This document shows positions 1-7,266 of a stretch of 44,176 nt of DNA, in pieces (position 1 is the stretch's first letter; every line of letters begins with the position of its first letter). The notes under the pieces were generated by a model. That model ran no database searches, was not told where the DNA came from, and was given only the letters and a program-made list of their open reading frames with translations. This DNA comes from Sphingopyxis sp. KK2 (GTDB lineage Bacteria; Pseudomonadota; Alphaproteobacteria; Sphingomonadales; Sphingomonadaceae). The stretch spans positions 1 to 44,176 of the forward strand of contig NZ_LYVN01000019.1 of the NCBI RefSeq assembly GCF_001990265.1. Direction: 5' to 3'. The position numbers and the translations under genes are program-made.

Positions 1-2
1 AC

Positions 3-1631
3 CTGACGCTCAGCGACGCGGGCGACGCGATCAACGAAGCGGCGGCGCGCAGCCTCGCCGGGACCGGACCGCTCGGCGACCTCGTCCGCAAGCGGCAGGA
101 TGCCGCGCAGGCGGTGGTGTCGCTGACCCAGCGCTATCGCGACCAGTCGCTCGGCAAGGACGAAGCGAAGGCGGCAGCGCTGCGCGCCGAGCTCGATGCG
201 GCGGGAGCCCGCCTCGCTCCGCTCGACGCGCGCATCGCGACCGAATTTCCCGACTATGCGACGCTTGTGACGCCGAAGGCAATCGATGTGGCGGCGGTGC
301 AGGCGCTGCTCGAACCCGACGAAGCCGTGCTGATGCTGCTGCCGTCGGAGGGACATCATTATGTCTTCGCGATCTCGAAGAAGGCGGCCGAATGGCACCG
401 GCTCGACGAGGGCGCCGCGCCGGTCGCCGCCGACGTCGCGCGGCTCAAATGCCGGATCGACGAGGCGACCTGTTCCTTGCCCGATTATGACGCGTCGCTC
501 GCCGCCGAGGACAAGGGCGGGCCGAGCCCGATCGACAAGCGCTATCCGCGCTACGACCGCGCCGCCGCGTACCGCCTTTACCAGCGGCTGATCGCCCCCG
601 TCGCCGATGCGCTTCCCGAAGGCGGGCGCGTCTACACCGTCGCGAGCGGCCCGATCGCCGGGCTGCCGCTCGCCGCGCTCGTCGCCAGCGCGCCGCAGGG
701 CGAGCCCGAGAGCGGCGCCGAGGCCGATCTCGCCGCGACCGATTGGCTTGCCCGCCATTATCGCTTCATCACCCTGCCCTCGGTCAGCGCGCTCGCACTC
801 GCGACACGCGAGGGCGGCCCGGTGCCGGCATCGCGCCGACCCGACCTCGTCGCTTATGGCGCGCCGACGCTCGTGGGCAGCGGCCAGGCGGCGGCGCGCG
901 GCGCCGACGGGACCGTACGAAAACGCGGCGGCGTCGGGGTACGCGGCGCGGGGCTGACCCTCGCCAGCGGCGACAAGACGATGGCGTCGGTCGACAAGCT
1001 CCGCCGCCTCGACCCGCTGCCCGGCACGGTGACCGAACTGACCCGGCTGTCGGCAGCGATCGCGCGCGGCGGCGGCGTCCGGCTCGGGCGCGACGCGACC
1101 GAAACCGCGGTCAAGGCCGACCGCGACCTGCCGCGCGCGATCGCCGTGGTCTTTGCGACCCACGGGCTGCTCCCCGGCGAGATGGGCACCGGGTCCGAAC
1201 CCGGCCTCGTCCTGACCCCGCCGGGCAAGGCGAGCGCCGCCGACGACGGGCTGCTCACCGCGAGCGAGGCCGCGGCGCTGTCGCTGTCGGCGCGCTGGGT
1301 GGTGCTGTCGGCGTGCAACACCGCGACGCCGGGGATCGAGGCTGGCGCCAGCGGCGAATCGCTGTCGAGCCTCGCGCGCAGTTTCCTCTATGCCGGCGCG
1401 GGCAATCTGCTCGCGAGCCACTGGCGCGTCGCCGACGATGCGACTGCGGCGCTAACCGTCGAGGCGCTGGCGAACAAGAGCGCGACCCCCGCGACCGCGC
1501 TGGCGATGGCGATGGAAGCCGTGCGCACGGGCAAGCGCGCCGACGGCTCGGCGGTCGAGGGATGGCAACCGCATTGGGCGCATCCCGCGAGCTGGGCGCC
1601 CTTCACCTTGGTCACCAATCGCGATCGCTGA
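3..1631 (+). CDS. CHAT-domain protein, C-terminal part (5' end outside window)
   Basis: The open frame runs in from the left edge (first codon read at base 3, LTLSDAGDAINEAAAR), so the start and any N-terminal repeats are missing; 542 residues are visible. The C-terminal half is a CHAT domain (caspase/HetF-associated, clan CD peptidase fold). The presumed catalytic His is in VVFATHG (codon 1161-1163) and the presumed Cys in VVLSACNT (codon 1314-1316), followed by the typical SLARSFLYAGAGNLLASHW strand-turn region. The visible N-terminal part is Ala/Arg-rich and helical; family members usually carry TPR repeats there, which I infer but cannot see. CHAT proteins act as proteases in stress, cell-death or defence pathways, or as degenerate scaffolds; the intact His/Cys pair argues for an active one. 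The gene ends 9 bases before a convergent gene. The family is clear, the substrate unknown. Confidence 0.85.
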   Translation: MTLSDAGDAINEAAARSLAGTGPLGDLVRKRQDAAQAVVSLTQRYRDQSLGKDEAKAAALRAELDAAGARLAPLDARIATEFPDYATLVTPKAIDVAAVQALLEPDEAVLMLLPSEGHHYVFAISKKAAEWHRLDEGAAPVAADVARLKCRIDEATCSLPDYDASLAAEDKGGPSPIDKRYPRYDRAAAYRLYQRLIAPVADALPEGGRVYTVASGPIAGLPLAALVASAPQGEPESGAEADLAATDWLARHYRFITLPSVSALALATREGGPVPASRRPDLVAYGAPTLVGSGQAAARGADGTVRKRGGVGVRGAGLTLASGDKTMASVDKLRRLDPLPGTVTELTRLSAAIARGGGVRLGRDATETAVKADRDLPRAIAVVFATHGLLPGEMGTGSEPGLVLTPPGKASAADDGLLTASEAAALSLSARWVVLSACNTATPGIEAGASGESLSSLARSFLYAGAGNLLASHWRVADDATAALTVEALANKSATPATALAMAMEAVRTGKRADGSAVEGWQPHWAHPASWAPFTLVTNRDR

Positions 1632-1640
1632 GATGAAGGC

Positions 1641-2090
1641 CTAACCGTGCGCGGCGTGGCGGAGCGGTTCGCCGAGCCGTTCGGCGGCCGGATAGAGTTC
1701 GCTCTCCTCGCGCTCCATCCGCATCGCGATCGCGTCGAGCACCGCTTCGGTTTCGCGGCAGAAACCCGGCCAGTCGGCCGCAACCTGCGGCTCACCCCAA
1801 TGCGCGTCATAGGCGACAAAATCGTCGGCCAGATGCCCCATCTCATGGACGAATTCGCCGGCCAGCCGGGTCAACTCGCGATCGCCGCTCGCCTTGAGCC
1901 GCGGATAGAGGACCCAATCCTCGCATTTCAGGTGGCGGACCAGCGTGTCGCGAAACATGCCGCGCACCGCCGCGAGTTCGGTCGGACGCGGCGGCGCGGG
2001 CGCGGCGACGATATCCATCAGGAAACGCGACAGGGTGGCAAGGGCCGCATGTTCGGCGCGCAATCGCCGCATTTCATGGACCATATGCAT
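1641..2090 (-). CDS. hemerythrin-like (HHE domain) protein
   Basis: The 149-residue all-helical protein has the layout of an HHE cation-binding domain, which binds a di-iron centre for O2, NO or iron handling in the cytoplasm. Visible elements are an early His in RAEHAAL, an HxxxE in RHLKCEDWVLYP and His residues in EFVHEMGHL. The last helix reads RMEREESELYP where the family normally has HxxxE before the LYP, so the usual His appears replaced by Arg or Met. This may mean an altered metal site. Met1, Met3 and Met7 are all possible starts; the first is taken. It is convergent with the CHAT gene and divergent from the PepSY/TonB-receptor unit, so it may share control with iron genes, but nothing in the sequence proves this. 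Confidence 0.8.
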   Translation of the reverse strand: MHMVHEMRRLRAEHAALATLSRFLMDIVAAPAPPRPTELAAVRGMFRDTLVRHLKCEDWVLYPRLKASGDRELTRLAGEFVHEMGHLADDFVAYDAHWGEPQVAADWPGFCRETEAVLDAIAMRMEREESELYPAAERLGEPLRHAAHG

Positions 2091-2204
2091 AGGACCACCC
2101 CGTATCGAATGGTCCCCTGCACACGCTTTTAGCCTGCCCCTCTGAAAAGAGGATTAAACCGCATTCGCCATTCGTGACCGCCTTGGAAGTTTCGCCCGAC
2201 CTTT

Positions 2205-2221
2205 GCATCGATAATCATTGC
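2205..2221. promoter_or_regulatory. Fur-like palindrome upstream of the PepSY/TonB-receptor unit
   Basis: The site reads GCATCGATAATCATTGC. It is symmetric as GCA-NN-GAT-N-ATC-NN-TGC and contains GATAATCATT, which is close to the core of the classical Fur box. A second inverted repeat, TGCCA-AAA-TGGCA (2219-2231), overlaps its right end. The site lies 66 bases before the preferred start of the PepSY gene and about 115 bases from the divergent hemerythrin start. Iron regulation fits the downstream genes. The match to Fur is by eye only. Confidence 0.45.
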
Positions 2222-2286
2222 CAAAATGGCAGCACCCGCCTAGGGCGCTATTGATTATTCTTCGCAATAAGATTGTGCCCGACTTC

Positions 2287-3453
2287 ATGCAGCGATCGAC
2301 CATCCGGGTCTGGTTTCTTGTCCACAAATGGACGAGCATCGTCTGCACGGCTTTCCTGCTGATGCTGTGCATCACCGGCCTACCTCTGATCTTCCACGAC
2401 GAAATCGACACCCTGACCGAAGGCACGCCGCAATTCGGCATGCCCGGGGTCGGATCGTCGGGCGAGGCGCCCGGCCTCAAGCCGCTCGACGAGATGCTGG
2501 CGAAAGCGCTCGCGGCGCGGCCCGGCGAAGTGCCGGTGTTCATGGCGTTCGACAACGACCAGCCGTCGATGACGATCACCACCGCGCCGCAGCCCGATTC
2601 CCCTGCCGAGGATATGACGATCCAGAATTTCGATCGTTCGACCGGCCGGGCGCATGGCGAGACCGCCGACGACGGCGTGATGCACTTCCTGCTCCAGCTC
2701 CATACCGACATGTTCCTCGGCCTGCCCGGAATGCTCTTCCTCGGCCTGATGGGGCTGCTCTTCGTGGTCGCGATCGTCTCGGGCGTCGTGCTCTACGCGC
2801 CCTTCATGAAGAAGCTCGATTTCGGCACGCTGCGGACGTCGCGCAGCACGCGGCTCAAATGGCTCGACTATCACAATCTGCTCGGCATCGTCGCGCTCGC
2901 ATGGATGACCGTCGTCGGCGCAACGGGGGTGATCAACGCGCTCGCCACCCCGATCTTCCAATATTGGCAGATAACCGAGCTTGCCGCGATGACGCGGGCC
3001 TATGCCGGCAAGGGCGCGGTGCCGCCCGAAAAATACGGCTCGATCGACAAGGCGATGGCCGCGGCGCGCGCCGAAATCCCCGGCAACAACCCGCAGTTCA
3101 TCGCCTTCCCCGGCGGCGCGTTCAGCAGCAAGCATCATTATGCGGTGTTCTTCCAGGGCGACACGCCGCTCACCGAGCGGCTGCTCACCTCGGCACTGAT
3201 CGATGCCGAGACGGGCGAGTTCACCGACGCGCGCCCGATGCCCTGGTATACCAAGGCGCTCGCGCTGTCGCAGCCGCTCCACTTCGGCGACTATGGTGGG
3301 CTGCCGCTCAAGCTGCTGTGGGCGGTCCTGACGCTCTTCACGATGATCGTCCTTGGCTCGGGCCTCTATCTCTGGCTCGGCAAGCGCCGCAGCGGCACCG
3401 ACGCGCTCGTCCGCGAGGTCGAAAGTGGCGGCGACCTGGTGCCCGCCGAATGA
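2287..3453 (+). CDS. PepSY-TM family membrane protein (iron-uptake associated)
   Basis: The 388-residue protein has about four transmembrane segments: residues about 8-30, two around 140-240, and one near the C-terminus (LWAVLTLFTMIVLGSGLYLW). Large extracytoplasmic loops lie between them. Conserved His residues of PepSY-TM proteins are visible in VHKW, LQLHTDMF, DYHNLLG and LSQPLHFGDYGG. Such proteins are common beside TonB-dependent siderophore receptors and are thought to act as inner-membrane reductases or in heme/siderophore iron release; here the receptor gene follows within about 220 bases. A TTG at 2218 would add 23 residues, but ATG 2287 (MQRSTIRVWF) gives the normal family N-terminus. 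The stop overlaps the next start as ATGA. The family is secure, the biochemical role inferred. Confidence 0.88.
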   Translation: MQRSTIRVWFLVHKWTSIVCTAFLLMLCITGLPLIFHDEIDTLTEGTPQFGMPGVGSSGEAPGLKPLDEMLAKALAARPGEVPVFMAFDNDQPSMTITTAPQPDSPAEDMTIQNFDRSTGRAHGETADDGVMHFLLQLHTDMFLGLPGMLFLGLMGLLFVVAIVSGVVLYAPFMKKLDFGTLRTSRSTRLKWLDYHNLLGIVALAWMTVVGATGVINALATPIFQYWQITELAAMTRAYAGKGAVPPEKYGSIDKAMAAARAEIPGNNPQFIAFPGGAFSSKHHYAVFFQGDTPLTERLLTSALIDAETGEFTDARPMPWYTKALALSQPLHFGDYGGLPLKLLWAVLTLFTMIVLGSGLYLWLGKRRSGTDALVREVESGGDLVPAE

Positions 3454-3629
3454 GCCGGCGCCGGGGCCTCCGTTCGATCTTCGCCGTGCCGCTGCTGCTC
3501 GCGCTCGTCAGCATCGCCGGGCTGGTCGTCGCGCTCACCGGCGACGGCTGGCGCGACGCCGTGGCTTGGGCCGCGCTCGCCATACCTGTTTTCGCCGTCG
3601 GCTGGGCCATGAGGGTCCGCCGCACCTGA
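3450..3629 (+). CDS. small two-helix membrane protein
   Basis: This 59-residue reading frame starts inside the stop codon of the PepSY gene (ATGA overlap), a good sign of translational coupling. It begins with a basic MSRRRGLRS stretch and has two hydrophobic segments (IFAVPLLLALVSIAGLVVAL and AVAWAALAIPVFAVGWAM), ending in basic residues. No known motif is visible. Position between PepSY and the TonB receptor suggests an accessory subunit of the same iron-acquisition unit. The frame and coupling are seen; the role is inference. Confidence 0.7.
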   Translation: MSRRRGLRSIFAVPLLLALVSIAGLVVALTGDGWRDAVAWAALAIPVFAVGWAMRVRRT

Positions 3630-3669
3630 AATTTCGCGCGGGAAAGGCCGCGCCAGAAGGGGAATATCG

Positions 3670-5850
3670 ATGACCAAGTTGAACACCCGCATCGCGATCG
3701 GCCTCGCCGCCGGCGCCTCGATGCTCGCGATCGCCGCGCCCGCCATGGCGCAGGACGCGGCGGGCGACGACGAGATTCTCGTCACCGCGCAGCGCAACAA
3801 CCAGACCAAGGTCACCGCCGGCGGCGACGTCGGCGTCTTCGGCACCAAGGCGGCCGAGGATATCCCGTTCAACATCCGCAGCTATAACGAGGCGCTGATC
3901 CTCAACCAGCAGCCCGACTCGCTCGGCGAAGTGCTCGAGAACGACCCGACGATCCGCACCGCATTGGGCTTCGGCATCGCGGGCGAAGTCTTCGTCATCC
4001 GCGGGTTCGACCTGTCCTCGGACGACGTCGGCTACAACGGCCTCTACGGCATCACCCCGCGCCAGATCGTCGCGCCCGAACTCGTCTCGTCGGTGCAGGT
4101 GATCAACGGCGCCAGCGCCTTCCTCAACGGCGCCGCGCCCGGCGGCAGCGGCATCGGCGGCAGCGTCAACCTGCTCCCCAAAAAGGCCGACCGCGATGTC
4201 ATCCGCGGGACGCTGGGCTATACCTCGGCCTCGCATTTCTCGGGCGCGATCGACGTCGCGCGCCGCTTTGGCGCCGACCGGCAATGGGGCCTGCGCCTCA
4301 ACGCCTCGGCACGCCGCGGCGACATCGCGATCGACGACGAATTCCACTCGAGCTACGTCCTCGGCGCCACGCTCGATTATGACAGCGGCCCGCTGCGCGC
4401 CGCCTTGAGCCTCAACTACCAGCGGCTGAACCAGACATATTGGCGCGGCCAGGTCGGCATCGGCGCGGTGATTCCGCGCGTTCCGGACGCCGACACCAAT
4501 TATTCGCAGCCGTGGAGCCAGATCCTGACCAAGGATTATTTCGGCACCTTCAGCCTCGAATATGACCTGTCCGACGAAGCGATGCTTTATGCCAAGATCG
4601 GCGCGCGCGACGGGCGCGAGGACCAGACGACCGCCAGCATTACCGTCGCCAATCCGGTGACCGGCGCCGCGACGGGCGCGGGCTCCTATGTGCCGCGCGA
4701 AGACAATAATGAATCGGCGACGACGGGCATCCGCATCAAGCTGGCGGGCAGCGGCATCAGCAGTGAGATCAACGCCGGCGTGGCGGTGAACTGGCAGGTC
4801 AACCGCAACGCCTATGACTTCGACTTCGCGGGCTATGCGACCAATCTCTACGATCCGGTCGTCGCCCCGCGCCCGGCGCCGAACCAGTTCGTCGGCGGCG
4901 ATCTCGACGATGTCTTCCCGATCAGCCGCAACCGCCTGTCGAGCGTCTTCGTCTCGAACACGCTCGGTTTCTGGGACGACCGCATCCTCGTCACCGGCGG
5001 CCTGCGCCTGCAGGAAATCAAGACGACCTCGTACAGCTATGCCGATGGCGCGCGCACGGGCGGCTACAAGGAATCGGCGGCGACGCCGGTGTTCGGCATC
5101 GTCATCAAGCCGGTCGAGGGCCTGTCGCTCTACGGCAACCGGATCGAGGGGCTGATCGCGGGTTCGACCGCGCCGGTCGGCTACGACGATGACAACGACC
5201 CGCTCACCGCCCCGCTGCGCGTCGTCAACGCCGGCGCGGCGCTGTCCCCGGTCAAGTCGAAGCAATATGAGGTTGGCGGCAAGCTCAATTTCGGCCGATT
5301 CAACGCCGGCATCGCGCTGTTCCAGATCGACAAGCCCAACGCCTTCGTCGACCCGGTGACGATCGTCTATGGCAATTACGGCACCCAGCGGAACAAGGGC
5401 GCCGAGTTCACGCTCGACGGCGAGCCGGTCGACGGCCTGCGCATCATCTCGGGTCTCACCGTCCTCGACGCCAAGCTGCGCCGCACCGAAGGCGGGGTGA
5501 ACGAAGGCAATGACGCGGTCGGCGTGCCCGAGCTGCTCGCCAACGCCAATGTCGAATGGGACCTGCCCTTCCTGCCCGAACTGACCTTGGTCGGCCGCGT
5601 CGTCCATACCGGCAAGCAGGCGGCGAACGCGACCAACACGCTCGAACTCGATAGCTGGACGCGCTTCGACCTCGGCGCGCGTTATGTCGCGCTGGTCGGC
5701 GAGACCCCGCTCACCCTGCGCTTCAACGTCGATAATGTCGCCGACAAGCGTTACTGGGCGACCGCGTACAACGCCTTCAGCGCGTTCGGCACCCGGCTGC
5801 TCCAGGGCGGCCCGCGCACCTTCAAGGCCTCGGCGTCGATCGAGTTCTGA
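3670..5850 (+). CDS. TonB-dependent (siderophore-type) outer-membrane receptor
   Basis: The 726-residue protein begins with a signal peptide (basic MTKLNTR, hydrophobic core, AMAQ cleavage site about residue 28), followed by a TonB box (DEILVTAQ). The plug domain is next (about 55-190), with the EVFVIRGF segment typical of siderophore receptors. A 22-stranded barrel follows and ends in an aromatic terminal residue (SIEF), as outer-membrane porins do. A clear ribosome-binding site, GAAGGGGA, precedes ATG 3670. The PepSY and small membrane genes lie immediately upstream, so the three probably form one iron/siderophore uptake unit. The ligand (ferric siderophore type) cannot be read from sequence. 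Confidence 0.92.
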   Translation: MTKLNTRIAIGLAAGASMLAIAAPAMAQDAAGDDEILVTAQRNNQTKVTAGGDVGVFGTKAAEDIPFNIRSYNEALILNQQPDSLGEVLENDPTIRTALGFGIAGEVFVIRGFDLSSDDVGYNGLYGITPRQIVAPELVSSVQVINGASAFLNGAAPGGSGIGGSVNLLPKKADRDVIRGTLGYTSASHFSGAIDVARRFGADRQWGLRLNASARRGDIAIDDEFHSSYVLGATLDYDSGPLRAALSLNYQRLNQTYWRGQVGIGAVIPRVPDADTNYSQPWSQILTKDYFGTFSLEYDLSDEAMLYAKIGARDGREDQTTASITVANPVTGAATGAGSYVPREDNNESATTGIRIKLAGSGISSEINAGVAVNWQVNRNAYDFDFAGYATNLYDPVVAPRPAPNQFVGGDLDDVFPISRNRLSSVFVSNTLGFWDDRILVTGGLRLQEIKTTSYSYADGARTGGYKESAATPVFGIVIKPVEGLSLYGNRIEGLIAGSTAPVGYDDDNDPLTAPLRVVNAGAALSPVKSKQYEVGGKLNFGRFNAGIALFQIDKPNAFVDPVTIVYGNYGTQRNKGAEFTLDGEPVDGLRIISGLTVLDAKLRRTEGGVNEGNDAVGVPELLANANVEWDLPFLPELTLVGRVVHTGKQAANATNTLELDSWTRFDLGARYVALVGETPLTLRFNVDNVADKRYWATAYNAFSAFGTRLLQGGPRTFKASASIEF

Positions 5851-5867
5851 AGCGGTCAAGGAACCCC

Positions 5868-5912
5868 TCGCTGCCCCGATCATTTGGACTCCGAATCCAA
5901 AGGGGGCAGCGA
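5868..5912. other. long hairpin in the tonB-receptor/ku gap
   Basis: Outer stem TCGCTGCCCC (5868-5877) pairs with GGGGCAGCGA (5903-5912), and inner stem TTTGGA (5883-5888) pairs with TCCAAA (5896-5901) around the 7-base loop CTCCGAA. A 5-base bulge lies on the left. There is no T-run on either strand, so it is not a classical intrinsic terminator. It ends 11 bases before the Ku start codon, leaving the AAAGGA ribosome-binding site just outside. It could insulate ku from receptor read-through or shape the ku leader. Confidence 0.6.
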
Positions 5913-5923
5913 AAGGAAAAGCC

Positions 5924-6784
5924 GTGGCCGCACGCGCCTATTGGAAGGGACAGATCCGGCTCGCGCTCGTGTCGATCCCGGTCGAAATCTACCCTGCGAC
6001 CAAGTCGGGCGCCGCGATCAGCTTTCGCCAAATCCACGAACCGAGCGGCAAGCCGGTCAAATATGAGAAGGTCGTGCCGGGCATCGGTGCGATCGACACC
6101 GACGATATCGTCAAGGGCTATGAAACCTCGAAGGGCAATTATGTCCTGCTCGACGAGGAGGAGATTGAAGCGGTCAAGCTGGAGAGCAAGCGCACGCTCG
6201 AACTCGTCCAGTTCGTCGACGCGGGCGAGATCGACATCCTCTATTATGCCAAACCCTATTATGTCGTCCCCGCCGACGAGCTTGCCGAAGAAGCCTATAT
6301 CGTGCTGCGCGAGGCGCTGAAGAAATCGAAGAAGGTCGGCCTCGGCCAGCTGTCGGTGCGCGGGCAGGAACAGCTTGTAGGCCTGCGCCCCTGTGGCCGC
6401 GGGCTGGTGCTCGAAGTGCTCCGCTACGCCGACGAGGTGAACAAAGCGGCCAACTATTTCCGCGATGTCGGCAATGCCAAGCCCGATGCCGACCTGCTCG
6501 ACCTCGCCGCGACCTTGATCGACAAGAAGTCGGGCAAGTTCGACGCCGGCGATTATCACAATCATTATGTCGATGCGCTGAAGCGCGTGATCGCCAAGAA
6601 GGCGAAAGCCAAGGGCAAGCGCGTGCTCGAGGATGTCGAAGAGGTGGCGCCGGTGTCGCGCGGGTCGAACGTCATCGACCTGATGGCGGCGCTGAAGGCA
6701 TCGGTCGACGGCAAGAAGAAGGCGCCCGCCGCGGAAGCGAAAAAGCCGCCCGCGAAAAAAGCTCCGGCACGCAAGCGCGCCTGA
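5924..6784 (+). CDS. ku: Ku homodimer protein of bacterial NHEJ
   Basis: The 286-residue protein matches bacterial Ku throughout: ARAYWKGQIRLALVSIPVEIYP at the N-terminus, then the beta-barrel core with VKGYETSKGNYVLL and DILYYAKPYYVVP. It ends in a Lys/Ala/Pro-rich basic tail (GKKKAPAAEAKKPPAKK) as in many bacterial Ku proteins. It binds double-strand break ends and recruits LigD, which is encoded 470 bases downstream. GTG 5924 is chosen as start because AAAGGAAAA precedes it and the family N-terminus begins there; an in-frame ATG far upstream lies inside the receptor gene. The stop overlaps the ATG of the next gene. Length is normal for the family. Confidence 0.95.
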   Translation: MAARAYWKGQIRLALVSIPVEIYPATKSGAAISFRQIHEPSGKPVKYEKVVPGIGAIDTDDIVKGYETSKGNYVLLDEEEIEAVKLESKRTLELVQFVDAGEIDILYYAKPYYVVPADELAEEAYIVLREALKKSKKVGLGQLSVRGQEQLVGLRPCGRGLVLEVLRYADEVNKAANYFRDVGNAKPDADLLDLAATLIDKKSGKFDAGDYHNHYVDALKRVIAKKAKAKGKRVLEDVEEVAPVSRGSNVIDLMAALKASVDGKKKAPAAEAKKPPAKKAPARKRA

Positions 6785-7266
6785 TGGAACTCAACGAAGC
6801 ACTCTGGCTGGAGACGATCGATGTGCAGGTCTTGCTGCGCCTCGGCGTCGCGACCCTGGCCGGTCTGCTGCTCGGCCTTGATCGCGAGTTGAAGGGATAT
6901 GATGCGGGGCTGCGCACCCATGGCCTCGTCGCGCTCAGCGCGTCGTTGATGACGGTCGTTTCGATCGCGCTCTTCCATCAGTTGGGGGGCGCCAAATCGT
7001 CGCTCGATCCGTTGCGCGTGATCGAAGGAATGGCTGCGGCGATCGGTATCATCGCCGCAGGTCTGATCATCGTGAAGGGCGGCGAAGTCCGCAACCTCAC
7101 GACCGCAGCGCATATCTGGCTGACCGCTGGAATCGGAATTGCGAGTGGCGCCGGCTATTTCGCAGTCGTCCTGATCGCTGCGGGGCTGGCGCTTGCGATG
7201 CTTGTGCTGCTGCGCTTCGTCGAGCGCCGGTTGCCCACAGTGGAGGATGCGGATGCGCCGGACTGA
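6784..7266 (+). CDS. MgtC/SapB family membrane protein
   Basis: The 160-residue protein has four to five hydrophobic helices and the signature GLLLGLDRELKGYDAGLRTHG of the MgtC/SapB family. In other bacteria members affect Mg2+ homeostasis, intramacrophage growth or F-type ATPase activity. Only the conserved N-terminal membrane domain is present, with no C-terminal ACT-like extension. It is locked between ku and ligD: its ATG overlaps the ku stop and its end overlaps the ligD start by 14 bases, so the three genes should be co-transcribed. A repair role is not known for the family; co-transcription may be incidental. Confidence 0.85.
   Translation: MELNEALWLETIDVQVLLRLGVATLAGLLLGLDRELKGYDAGLRTHGLVALSASLMTVVSIALFHQLGGAKSSLDPLRVIEGMAAAIGIIAAGLIIVKGGEVRNLTTAAHIWLTAGIGIASGAGYFAVVLIAAGLALAMLVLLRFVERRLPTVEDADAPD

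Noticed and set aside
3535-5883. 782-codon open frame on the minus strand over the TonB receptor
   Set aside because: It mirrors the receptor gene; its product is a low-complexity Arg/Asp/Val-rich sequence without domains, typical of the antisense frame of GC-rich genes.
5883-5901. tRNA-like anticodon arm before ku as a tRNA gene or fragment
   Set aside because: Only a 6-bp stem and 7-base loop are tRNA-like; no acceptor, D or T arm is present, and the outer stem is not a tRNA pairing.
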